7,642 nt of DNA, from the NCBI GenBank assembly GCA_902796525.1, contig CADBPB010000176.1, forward strand, positions 1 to 7,642. The letters are read 5' to 3'. The first letter of the stretch is position 1. Every line of letters begins with the position of its first letter. This stretch comes from an uncultured Erysipelotrichaceae bacterium (lineage in GTDB: Bacteria; Bacillota_I; Bacilli_A; Erysipelotrichales; Erysipelotrichaceae). A model generated the notes under the pieces. It saw only the letters and a list, made by a program, of their open reading frames with translations, made no database searches and was not told where the DNA came from. The position numbers and the translations under genes are program-made. Positions 1 through 5,737 of this stretch are shown in pieces.

Positions 1-130
1 CGACAACCGTGAAGACAAGACCACCCCGTTCCGCGATGAACCGGAGACCTGGGATCCTGCTCTGGTCGATCAGGTCATACCGATGATCAAAAAAGCCACA
101 GATACGATGGGGGACAACTATAAGAAATAA
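1..130 (+). CDS. C-terminal fragment of an unidentified protein (5' end outside window)
   Basis: An open frame enters from the left edge and ends at the TAA at 128-130. It gives 42 visible residues, rich in charged residues, ending in GDNYKK. The frame (codons starting at position 2) is supported by the strong terminator that begins 25 nt after the stop and by the lack of any competing gene here. The visible tail (containing TPFRDEPETWDP and a lysine-rich helix) looks like a soluble cytoplasmic protein: no membrane segment and no cysteine. I do not recognise the family from this short piece. It is convergent with the transporter gene that ends at 205. That the fragment is coding is likely; its function is unknown. 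Confidence 0.6.
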   Translation, partial: DNREDKTTPFRDEPETWDPALVDQVIPMIKKATDTMGDNYKK

Positions 131-154
131 GACAAGCTGATTTATAAGAACAAG

Positions 155-181
155 AAACCCTTCCATCATGGAAGGGTTTTT
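155..181. terminator. Bidirectional intrinsic terminator between convergent genes
   Basis: A 10-bp perfect stem (AAACCCTTCC / GGAAGGGTTT) closes a 5-nt ATCAT loop. On the plus strand it runs into a T-tract (177-181), ending the gene that stops at 130. On the minus strand the same hairpin is followed by a T-rich run (TTTCTTGTTCTT), so it can also end the transporter transcript, whose stop codon is at 205-207. The plus-strand U-tract is the better one. No other gene signal is visible in the 74-bp gap. Confidence 0.85.
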
Positions 182-204
182 CATGTTTTCTTATCCGATC
201 TGAA

Positions 205-1398
205 TCAGGCCTGTTTTTCGCGTTCGCACATCCGGTTGACGATGACGTTCGAAGCGATATCATCCGTCACATTCAATGTGGTGTAGCACATATCCAGAAG
301 CTTGTAGATGCCGCTGTAGAATCCGATGAAATCCAGCGGGATACCCAGGATCTGCAGGTAGCTTGCCCCGATGACCACGCCGCCATTCGGGATGCCGGGA
401 GCCGCCATGTTGATCAGGGTCGCCGACACCAGCATCAGCAGGTATTTCGCAAAGGTGATCTCCACGCCGTACATTTTGGAACAGAACAGACCCAGCAGGG
501 CAAACGATACGGCACCCCCGCACATATGGATCGTCGTCCCCAAAGGAACAACCACATCGGTGACCCGTTCCGGAATGTTGAATTCTTCCTTGCACACTTT
601 GATGGTATAAGGAAGCGTTGCCCCGGAGGAGCAGGTGCTGACCGTGATCAGCCAGACTTTATAGACTTTCTTGATGAAAGTGACAGGTGAGATCTTGCAG
701 ATCAGCAGGACCGGCAGGATCATTACCAGGATGACAGCTGCCAATGCGCTGAGATAGGCGGTCAGAATGTATCGGACGCCTACACCTAACAATACGGATC
801 CGTATTTCGCAACGGTGTTGCTGATCAGAGAGAAGGAAGCCATAGGCGTCACAAACATGAAGTATTCCAGGACTTTGAAGAAGAACGTCTTGGCTTTCTG
901 GATATATGCGATGATATTGCTGCCGCTTTTCATCCTGCCGCAAAGGAAGCCGATCACGACCGAAAGAAGAATGACCGAGAACAGATAGCCGCCGCTGAAA
1001 AACTTCCCCAGATCCCTGGGAATCAGGTTCGTGATCATATTCAGGATATTGAATTCGGTGGTAGCGCCATCCCAGCCTTCTCCTTCGAAACGGAAGCCGG
1101 AAGCCGGGTCGATCAGCGTCACGGCCAGTGAAGAAATCAGGAAGGTGCAGACGAACATCGTCACAAAGACGAATAAAGTCTTTCCAATGATCTTGTCTTT
1201 GAACTGGCTGGAATCATAGACGGCAATGACGATACTGGTGAAAACCACCGGTACGATCATATATTTCAGAAACTGGACATAATAGCTGCCGATAAAGGCA
1301 ATGGATTCGGTTCCCTGCGGATAAAACAGACCGAACAGCACGCCTGCCAGCAGGCCGATCAGCGAGATCGTGCTGAGATGTTTCTTATAGAATTCCAT
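205..1398 (-). CDS. DAACS/SLC1 (SDF) family cation symporter with divergent Na+ and substrate sites
   Basis: This is a 397-residue integral membrane protein of the sodium:dicarboxylate symporter family, close to the usual 400-430 residues. It should import a small amino or organic acid at the cytoplasmic membrane. Family marks are clear: the HP1 serine-rich tip TCSSGATLP (255-263), the following VVPLGTTI (283-290), an HP2-like APGIPNGG (333-340), and the last transport helix LDMCYTTLNVTDD (368-380). Departures from the family: the NMDGT sodium motif reads HMCGG (291-295), and the position of GltPh Arg397, which binds the acidic side chain, is Tyr372. Asn376 and Asp380, equivalent to GltPh Asn401 and Asp405, are kept. 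Glutamate or aspartate is therefore an unlikely substrate; a neutral or different acid is my inference. The ATG at 1396-1398 has a purine-rich AGAGGGGGC about 6 nt upstream. The gene is monocistronic. Family is certain; substrate is unknown. Confidence 0.93.
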   Translation of the reverse strand: MEFYKKHLSTISLIGLLAGVLFGLFYPQGTESIAFIGSYYVQFLKYMIVPVVFTSIVIAVYDSSQFKDKIIGKTLFVFVTMFVCTFLISSLAVTLIDPASGFRFEGEGWDGATTEFNILNMITNLIPRDLGKFFSGGYLFSVILLSVVIGFLCGRMKSGSNIIAYIQKAKTFFFKVLEYFMFVTPMASFSLISNTVAKYGSVLLGVGVRYILTAYLSALAAVILVMILPVLLICKISPVTFIKKVYKVWLITVSTCSSGATLPYTIKVCKEEFNIPERVTDVVVPLGTTIHMCGGAVSFALLGLFCSKMYGVEITFAKYLLMLVSATLINMAAPGIPNGGVVIGASYLQILGIPLDFIGFYSGIYKLLDMCYTTLNVTDDIASNVIVNRMCEREKQA

Positions 1399-1404
1399 AG
1401 TAAT

Positions 1405-1413
1405 GCCCCCTCT
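1405..1413 (-). promoter_or_regulatory. Ribosome binding site of the SDF symporter
   Basis: On the minus strand AGAGGGGGC precedes the ATG at 1398 with about 6 nt between. It supports that start, which also places the first membrane helix at residues 9-25, as expected for the family. Confidence 0.6.
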
Positions 1414-1430
1414 GATAAACTATGTGTATT

Positions 1431-1439
1431 ATTTTAACA
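1431..1439 (-). promoter_or_regulatory. Possible extended -10 promoter for the SDF symporter
   Basis: The minus strand reads TGTTAAAAT, an extended -10 element (TGn followed by TAAAAT), about 30 nt upstream of the start codon. There is no convincing -35 hexamer 16-18 nt further upstream. The gene must have a promoter in the 1399-1489 gap, because a terminator closes the preceding gene at 1490-1516. This is the best candidate there, but it is weak. Confidence 0.35.
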
Positions 1440-1489
1440 GATTGCGATCATGATTGCGCATTTTTCGCTATCCGGCCACAGGATGCAAG

Positions 1490-1516
1490 AAAAAGCCATG
1501 CTTCCGCATGACCTTT
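1490..1516 (-). terminator. Intrinsic terminator of the aldo/keto reductase gene
   Basis: Starting 3 nt after the stop codon, the minus strand reads AAAGGTCATGC, a GGAA tetraloop, then GCATGGCTTTTT. This gives an 11-bp stem with two G-T pairs, and the 3' arm runs directly into the U-tract and a following TTCTTG. The GGAA (GNRA) loop and T-run make it a strong factor-independent terminator that separates this gene from the symporter downstream. Confidence 0.85.
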
Positions 1517-1519
1517 CGC

Positions 1520-2707
1520 TTATTCCATATTGAGATCCTTGCGGATCGATTCTGCCCTTCCTTTGGAGACTTCCGCCCATTTCGGTCCATTGGCATACAT
1601 TTCTGACAATTCAGCCAAAGCAGCAGGAACATCGATTCCTTGCGGACAGGCATGACTGCACTGACCGCAGGCAATGCAGCTGGTTGGCTTCTTGTCTTCT
1701 GTCAGACCATCCAGACGCTGTGAAGCCGTCAGGCTCTCGGCATAGCGGTAATCGTTGTAGCATTCCAGCAGGAAAGGGATATCCAGTTCCATCGGACAGC
1801 CCGCGCAGCAGTAGCGGCATCCGGTACAGGGAACGCCCTTTTTCATACCTTCCGCGATCTCTAAGAGGGTCTGTCGTTCTTCCGGAGATAACGGTTCATA
1901 AGAAGCGAACGTATTGAGATTGTCTTCGACCTGAGCGACTTCATTCATTCCGGAGAGGATCATCTTGACCTGTTCCAGTCCCTGCAGGAAACGGAACGCA
2001 TAAGAGGCAGCGGATCTCTGCAGATCGAAAGCTTTCAGTCTGGCCATGTTCTCATCGCTCAGTTGCGCCAGTTTGCCGCCCCGGCACGGTTCCATGATCC
2101 AGACGCCCAAACCGCGATCGGTGATGATATCGTATTTCTTTTTCGCATTCTGCAAGGTCCAATCCAGGTAGTTGCACTGGATCTGCACGAATTCAAAGAC
2201 GCCTTCATGACGATTCAGGAACTCTTCCAGCAGTTCGGGACCGCCATGGAACGAGAAACCGAGATGTCTGATCTTGCCTTCTTCTTTCATCCGGACCATA
2301 TCCGGAATGATATGATATTCTTCACTTTCATAGATCTTGACAGACCATTCGGTAATATTGTGAAGCAGATAGAAATCGAAATAATCGGTCCGGCATTTGT
2401 TCAGGGATACGTTGAATAAAGCGATATTGTCTACCGGTCCGGGAAGAGAATGTCCCGGGAACTTGTCGACCAGGTAATAGCTTTCCCTGGGGTACTTTTT
2501 CAGCGCTTCGGCCATGGCGATCTCTGATTTGCCTCCCAGATAGGGATAGGCGGTATCGAAGTAGTTTACGCCCTGAGAAATCGCCAGATCGAACATCGCA
2601 TTGACTTTCTGCTGATCGATCTCGCCGGTTTCAGGATCCGTTTTAAAACGCATGCAGCCAAAACCGAGCCTGGATAGCTTATCTCCGTTAAAATCGTTAT
2701 AGATCAT
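1520..2707 (-). CDS. Aldo/keto reductase with C-terminal double [4Fe-4S] ferredoxin-like domain
   Basis: This 395-residue cytoplasmic oxidoreductase joins an AKR TIM barrel (about 1-285) to an iron-sulfur tail. The AKR catalytic tetrad is visible as Asp51 and Tyr54 in FDTAY, Lys82 in VDKFPG and His116 in YLLHN. The LGFGCMR (14-20), IRHLGFSFHG (146-155) and LSGM (251-254) stretches match family positions. The tail has two CxxCxxCxxxCP clusters: Cys294/297/300/304 and Cys344/347/350/354, each able to hold a [4Fe-4S] centre. Such fused AKRs are common in anaerobes and are annotated as putative Fe-S oxidoreductases. The physiological substrate and electron partner are generally unknown, and NAD(P)H use is assumed. 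The ATG at 2705-2707 has AAGGAG 7 nt upstream. The gene has its own promoter and terminator and no functional link to its neighbours is evident. Family is secure; substrate is not assignable. Confidence 0.95.
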   Translation of the reverse strand: MIYNDFNGDKLSRLGFGCMRFKTDPETGEIDQQKVNAMFDLAISQGVNYFDTAYPYLGGKSEIAMAEALKKYPRESYYLVDKFPGHSLPGPVDNIALFNVSLNKCRTDYFDFYLLHNITEWSVKIYESEEYHIIPDMVRMKEEGKIRHLGFSFHGGPELLEEFLNRHEGVFEFVQIQCNYLDWTLQNAKKKYDIITDRGLGVWIMEPCRGGKLAQLSDENMARLKAFDLQRSAASYAFRFLQGLEQVKMILSGMNEVAQVEDNLNTFASYEPLSPEERQTLLEIAEGMKKGVPCTGCRYCCAGCPMELDIPFLLECYNDYRYAESLTASQRLDGLTEDKKPTSCIACGQCSHACPQGIDVPAALAELSEMYANGPKWAEVSKGRAESIRKDLNME

Positions 2708-2714
2708 AGGGTCG

Positions 2715-2762
2715 CTCCTTTATTGATTCCATGATAACAGATAAATGCAAGGTTCGTTTCAA
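2715..2762 (-). promoter_or_regulatory. Promoter and ribosome binding site of the aldo/keto reductase
   Basis: On the minus strand a TTGAAA -35 box (2757-2762) and a TGTTAT -10 box (2734-2739) are separated by 17 nt, consistent with a housekeeping sigma factor. AAGGAG (2715-2720) follows, 7 nt before the ATG. The promoter lies just downstream of the tRNA terminator, so the reductase is transcribed independently of the tRNA. Confidence 0.55.
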
Positions 2763-2778
2763 GAGATCTTTAGCATCT

Positions 2779-2801
2779 AAAAAACCCTTCTTGCGAAGGG
2801 T
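2779..2801 (-). terminator. Intrinsic terminator of the tRNA-Ser transcript
   Basis: On the minus strand ACCCTTC, a GCAA tetraloop and GAAGGGT form a 7-bp perfect stem followed by a run of six T. It begins 10 nt after the encoded CCA of the tRNA. GCAA is a stable GNRA loop. This closes the tRNA unit before the aldo/keto reductase promoter. Confidence 0.9.
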
Positions 2802-2811
2802 ATCTGTCTTC

Positions 2812-2900
2812 TGGCGGAGAGTGTGGGATTCGAACCCACGTGCCCGGTTGGACAACCGCATTTCGAGTGCGGCTCGTTATGACCACTTCGATAACTCTCC
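2812..2900 (-). tRNA. tRNA-Ser, anticodon CGA (reads UCG), CCA encoded
   Basis: Reading the minus strand from 2900, a 7-bp acceptor stem (GGAGAGT / ACTCTCC) is followed by a discriminator G and an encoded CCA at 2812-2814. The D-loop contains AAGTGGTCATAA. The anticodon stem CCGCA / TGCGG closes a CTCGAAA loop with anticodon CGA at 2863-2865. A long variable arm (TGTCC-AACC-GGGCA) marks a class II serine tRNA. The T arm GTGGG-TTCGAAT-CCCAC is canonical. At 89 nt including CCA it has the normal serine length. It is a single-gene unit between its own promoter and terminator. All stems pair properly, so it should be functional. Confidence 0.98.
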
Positions 2901-2912
2901 AGCGACAGTTCT

Positions 2913-2918
2913 ATTATA
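2913..2918 (-). promoter_or_regulatory. -10 element of the tRNA-Ser promoter
   Basis: A perfect TATAAT lies on the minus strand, 12 nt before the first base of the mature tRNA. This would place the transcription start near 2906 and leave a short 5' leader for RNase P to remove. The upstream DNA (2919-2950) is very A+T-rich, but I see no good -35 hexamer at 16-18 nt. Confidence 0.55.
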
Positions 2919-2945
2919 TACTATTTTATCTATACTTTATTCATT

Positions 2946-2997
2946 GAAAAAAGAAAAAGACTTTATGATGAAGAGAGGGAATTCATCTCAAGTCTTT
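2946..2997 (-). terminator. Intrinsic terminator at the end of the CoA-transferase/TPR-like transcript
   Basis: On the minus strand AAAGACTT pairs with AAGTCTTT (8 bp). After a small internal loop, GATGAA pairs with TTCATC (6 bp) around a 9-nt loop. The 3' arm runs into TTTTTCTTTTTTC. It starts 16 nt after the stop codon at 3014-3016 and would end the transcript that includes the helical protein gene and possibly the upstream cluster. Confidence 0.8.
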
Positions 2998-3013
2998 AAT
3001 TCTTTTGATACAA

Positions 3014-3700
3014 TCAGATCTCCTCCAGCAGTTCGGGCTGCTTCAGACATTCTTCAATGATCCGTTTGGTCCCTCCGTTCTGAGAGATCTTTTTTGCCGA
3101 TTCCAGATATCCAAGATAGATTTCTTTTTCTTTCCCGTTCAGATAAGCCAGCTTCGCCAGTCTGAGATAAGCGGTGCAGCGTTCATTTTCGTCCTTGGAA
3201 GTTTCCAGATCCTGCAGAAGCACTTGCTCCAGATCCGGGTCATTCAAGACATTCAGACGGTATGCGATCATGCTTTCGTGTCCGATCAGTCTCGCTTCCT
3301 CATCGTTTATCTTATCCGCAAGTCTGCCGATTTCATTCATGAGTTCTGCTGCTTCTTCTTTTTTCTCTTCTCTGATCAGATAAAGCAGTCTCGTGCTATC
3401 CAGACTCAGTTTTTCTTTGTCAGTCATCCTGTATCTTTTCAGGATCTCGTACTGTTCGTCGATGTTGACAGTATCGCCGACACTCTGAAAGAAACTCAGT
3501 TTCATCAGCTCGATCCGTTTTCCCGGAATGAAAAGTTTTGTTTTCGGCTTTTCCAGACGGTCAAGATAAGCTTTCGGATCCTTCTTTTTGTATAGCAGAT
3601 CGCTCAGCTGCGCGATGTAGTCCAGTTTCAGTTTTGTATAAATAGCGATTGCCGATACGATCAGCATGATGCTTATTACGATGAATTGGAGTTTGTTCAT
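3014..3700 (-). CDS. Membrane-anchored, helical (TPR-like) protein of unknown function
   Basis: This 228-residue protein has one hydrophobic N-terminal helix (about residues 4-21, IVISIMLIVSAIAIY). It continues as a highly charged helical domain rich in Lys, Glu and Leu, with paired-helix spacing and patches such as AYLRLAKLAYLNGKEKEIYLGYLESA that resemble tetratricopeptide repeats. No lipobox cysteine is seen, so the N-terminus is more likely an uncleaved anchor than a lipoprotein signal. The frame could extend to a GTG at 3707-3709, but I prefer the ATG at 3698-3700 because GAGGTG sits 6 nt before it. No catalytic motif is recognisable. It follows the class III CoA-transferase by 40 nt and has a possible promoter of its own, so its link to that cluster is uncertain. 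A scaffold or protein-binding role is only a guess from the fold. Confidence 0.75.
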   Translation of the reverse strand: MNKLQFIVISIMLIVSAIAIYTKLKLDYIAQLSDLLYKKKDPKAYLDRLEKPKTKLFIPGKRIELMKLSFFQSVGDTVNIDEQYEILKRYRMTDKEKLSLDSTRLLYLIREEKKEEAAELMNEIGRLADKINDEEARLIGHESMIAYRLNVLNDPDLEQVLLQDLETSKDENERCTAYLRLAKLAYLNGKEKEIYLGYLESAKKISQNGGTKRIIEECLKQPELLEEI

Positions 3701-3706
3701 AGGCGA

Positions 3707-3712
3707 CACCTC
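3707..3712 (-). promoter_or_regulatory. Ribosome binding site that fixes the start of the helical membrane protein
   Basis: GAGGTG on the minus strand lies 6 nt before the ATG at 3700. The alternative upstream GTG start at 3709 overlaps this element and so would have no spaced site of its own. Confidence 0.6.
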
Positions 3713-3729
3713 GATGATCTTCAGATACT

Positions 3730-3735
3730 ATTATA
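3730..3735 (-). promoter_or_regulatory. Possible -10 element upstream of the helical membrane protein
   Basis: A perfect TATAAT on the minus strand lies in the 40-nt gap after the class III CoA-transferase stop codon. It would give a leader of about 23 nt carrying the GAGGTG site. No -35 hexamer is visible at 16-18 nt, where the sequence is still coding. No terminator separates the two genes, so read-through from the upstream cluster is equally possible. Confidence 0.35.
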
Positions 3736-3740
3736 TACGA

Positions 3741-4919
3741 TCAGATTGCTCCTTCTTCTTTCATCAGAGCGATCTCTTCTTCGCTGAAGCCCAACCCAGA
3801 TAAGACCTCATTGTTGTGTTCGCCCAGAGTAGGAGCTCCGCGATAGACTTTGGAAGGCGTATCCGAGAACTTGATCGGATGGCCCTGCATCGGAATATCT
3901 CTACCATTGTATGGGACATTGATGATCTGATTATTGTAGCGGACCTGATCCAGCTGCAGGAATTCGTGGACAGACAATACTTTGGTAACCGGGATACCCG
4001 CTTTATTCAGGGTATCGATCACTTCTTCACAATCATGCTGTCCGACCCATTCCTGGACATAAGCATTGACTTCCTTGGCGTGTTCATGACGGATCGGGAC
4101 AGTCTTGAATCTCGGGTCTTCGATCAATTCCGGATGTCCGATGATATTAGCGAGCAGTTCCCAATGGTTCTGCGGGGCAGCGATGATATACAGATATTCG
4201 CCATCGATATCTTTGAAACAGCCGACAGGCGCAGTACATTTATCAAGATTGCCAATCCTGTTGCGGTGTTTGCCAAGAAGCAGATCTTCCGGAATGATAT
4301 CGATTAGAAGCGAGATCGCCGTATCCATCAGAGAACTCTCGATGTGCTGCCCTTTGCCGGTCTTTTCTCTAGCCAGCAACGCGGCAAGCGCGCCGTAGGC
4401 ACAGTAGATAGAAGTCGCATAATCGATCGCAAACGTCCCCATCAGATAAGGTTCTCCATCCGGATCGCCCGTCAATGACATCAGACCTGATTTGGCCTGA
4501 AGGATGGCATCGAATCCAGGAAGTCTGGACATCGGTCCTTCCTGTCCGAAACCGGAAATCGATACCAGGGTTAGACGCGGATTGATCTTCTGCAGTTCTT
4601 CAAAGGAAAAACCCATCTTATCCATCGTACCCGGCTTGTAGTTTTCCACGACGATATCAGCAGTCTCGAACAGTTTCCTTAAGATTTCCTTTCCTTTATC
4701 GCTTCTTGTATTGACTGTGATTCCCCGTTTATTCCGGTTGAACACCATATAATAGAAACTCTCGCCATCGATCGCAGGTTCATACTCTCTTACCGGTTCT
4801 CCGGCCGGAGATTCTACCTTGATAACGTCCGCACCGAGATCACCTAGCAATTCCGCACAGTTCGGTCCTGAAATATAACGGGACAGATCTATGACTCTGA
4901 TTCCTTCTAATACTTTCAT
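3741..4919 (-). CDS. Class III (CaiB/BaiF, Frc-like) CoA-transferase
   Basis: A 392-residue cytoplasmic enzyme expected to move CoA between carboxylic acids, typically as an interlocked dimer. Family marks run through the length: VIDLSRYISGPNCAELLGDLGADVIKVE near the N-terminus (9-36), VVENYKPGTMDKMG (90-103), PGFDAILQAKSGLM (134-147), the catalytic-aspartate region FAIDYATS (Asp166, the position of Frc/CaiB Asp169), GKGQHIESSLMD (188-199) and the C-terminal APTLGEHNNEVL (362-373). Length is normal and the catalytic Asp is present, so it should be active. It starts 2 nt after the beta-subunit stop codon, with CGGAG (4925-4929) 6 nt before the ATG. Substrate cannot be read from sequence; formyl-, acetyl-, succinyl- and aryl-CoA donors all occur in the family. 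The linked ThDP enzyme recalls the formyl-CoA transferase/oxalyl-CoA decarboxylase pairing, but that is only a suggestion. Confidence 0.95.
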   Translation of the reverse strand: MKVLEGIRVIDLSRYISGPNCAELLGDLGADVIKVESPAGEPVREYEPAIDGESFYYMVFNRNKRGITVNTRSDKGKEILRKLFETADIVVENYKPGTMDKMGFSFEELQKINPRLTLVSISGFGQEGPMSRLPGFDAILQAKSGLMSLTGDPDGEPYLMGTFAIDYATSIYCAYGALAALLAREKTGKGQHIESSLMDTAISLLIDIIPEDLLLGKHRNRIGNLDKCTAPVGCFKDIDGEYLYIIAAPQNHWELLANIIGHPELIEDPRFKTVPIRHEHAKEVNAYVQEWVGQHDCEEVIDTLNKAGIPVTKVLSVHEFLQLDQVRYNNQIINVPYNGRDIPMQGHPIKFSDTPSKVYRGAPTLGEHNNEVLSGLGFSEEEIALMKEEGAI

Positions 4920-4921
4920 AT

Positions 4922-5737
4922 TTACTCCGTTTCTCCTAATAGCAGTCTGTTCGGATCGACCACGTTTCTCAACAGATACAGTTCCTCATCCGTCGGTTCG
5001 GCTGTGAATGGAACATTCCCAAGATCTCCTACATCGAAGCCGGTGTTCTCGATCACCTGTTCCTTAGTGACGCCGGGATGGATCGATTCCACAAAGATCT
5101 TTCCTTCCTCATCGAAGCCGAAGATGCACAATGGCGTGTAGATCCTCTCAGGTCCTTTGCCGGTCAGTCCCATTTCCAGACGGCCTTCCCTTCCTCTTTC
5201 ATAACCTACCCCTGTAATCGAATCGACATGTTCGACAAAGTTTCTTCTGTCATGATGTGGCATCATGATATATTCGCGATTGAAGATCGCCATATGCTCA
5301 GGCACGAAAATCGGACCTACCAGAGCCACTTTCGGATGTTCCGGATCTCCGATCACGGTCGAGTTGACATTGCCGTATTGATCGACCTGGGCACCGGAAC
5401 AGAAGGCAAAATCGATCTCGCCTCGATGATGTGACCAGGGTCCTGGCCAGGAAACCATCTGGGCTTCGCAAGGCAAATACATCAGTTCCGTATCATATTC
5501 CGATTCTGGCATCTTGCTGAGATTGGCCAAGTCAGGGTTGACCGACCAGCCTGCCAGCAAGATCGTCAGATTCGGGGCAGTTGTTGCTTTGGCTAAACCC
5601 ATGGCTGCCAAAGGAATGTTGGCGATATAGTTCGCTGCCGCTTTCCCTGTTGCTAATCCGGTAAAACCGACTTCGCCGTCGCTGATCTGATGGGAAAGGT
5701 GGACGGCAATCAGCTCTTCAGTCGTATATCTATTCAT
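4922..5737 (-). CDS. CoA-transferase-like beta subunit (GctB/COG2057 type) lacking the catalytic Glu
   Basis: This 271-residue protein is the beta half of a class I CoA-transferase-like heterodimer with the preceding alpha subunit. Family marks: HAPN-like TAPNLTILLAGW (53-64), FCSGAQVDQYGNVNS (112-126), the glycine-rich ITGVGYERGR (174-183) and the C-terminal ESIHPGVTKEQVIENTGFD (217-235). In true CoA-transferases the strand after the APNLT stretch ends in YESG or SENG, whose glutamate forms the CoA ester. Here it reads LLAGW, with Ala62 at that position. Loss of this residue points to a CoA-thioester hydrolase or C-C lyase, as described for the actinobacterial IpdAB enzymes, rather than CoA transfer. 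The start overlaps the alpha gene by 8 nt with AAGGAGG (5744-5750) 6 nt upstream. Family is firm; the altered chemistry is inference from one motif. Confidence 0.9.
   Translation of the reverse strand: MNRYTTEELIAVHLSHQISDGEVGFTGLATGKAAANYIANIPLAAMGLAKATTAPNLTILLAGWSVNPDLANLSKMPESEYDTELMYLPCEAQMVSWPGPWSHHRGEIDFAFCSGAQVDQYGNVNSTVIGDPEHPKVALVGPIFVPEHMAIFNREYIMMPHHDRRNFVEHVDSITGVGYERGREGRLEMGLTGKGPERIYTPLCIFGFDEEGKIFVESIHPGVTKEQVIENTGFDVGDLGNVPFTAEPTDEELYLLRNVVDPNRLLLGETE

Noticed and set aside
2901..3013. Riboswitch or small RNA in the A+T-rich gap
   Set aside because: The structure present is explained by a transcription terminator and the tRNA promoter; there is no room for an aptamer-like fold.
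3005..3595. 196-residue plus-strand open frame opposite the helical membrane protein
   Set aside because: It is the antisense of a Lys/Glu-rich gene, giving a Phe-rich translation of low complexity. It has no ribosome binding site or family motif, and the minus-strand frame has a proper site and terminator.
3816..4307. 163-residue plus-strand open frame opposite the class III CoA-transferase
   Set aside because: Antisense shadow of a strongly conserved enzyme; no ribosome binding site or domain.
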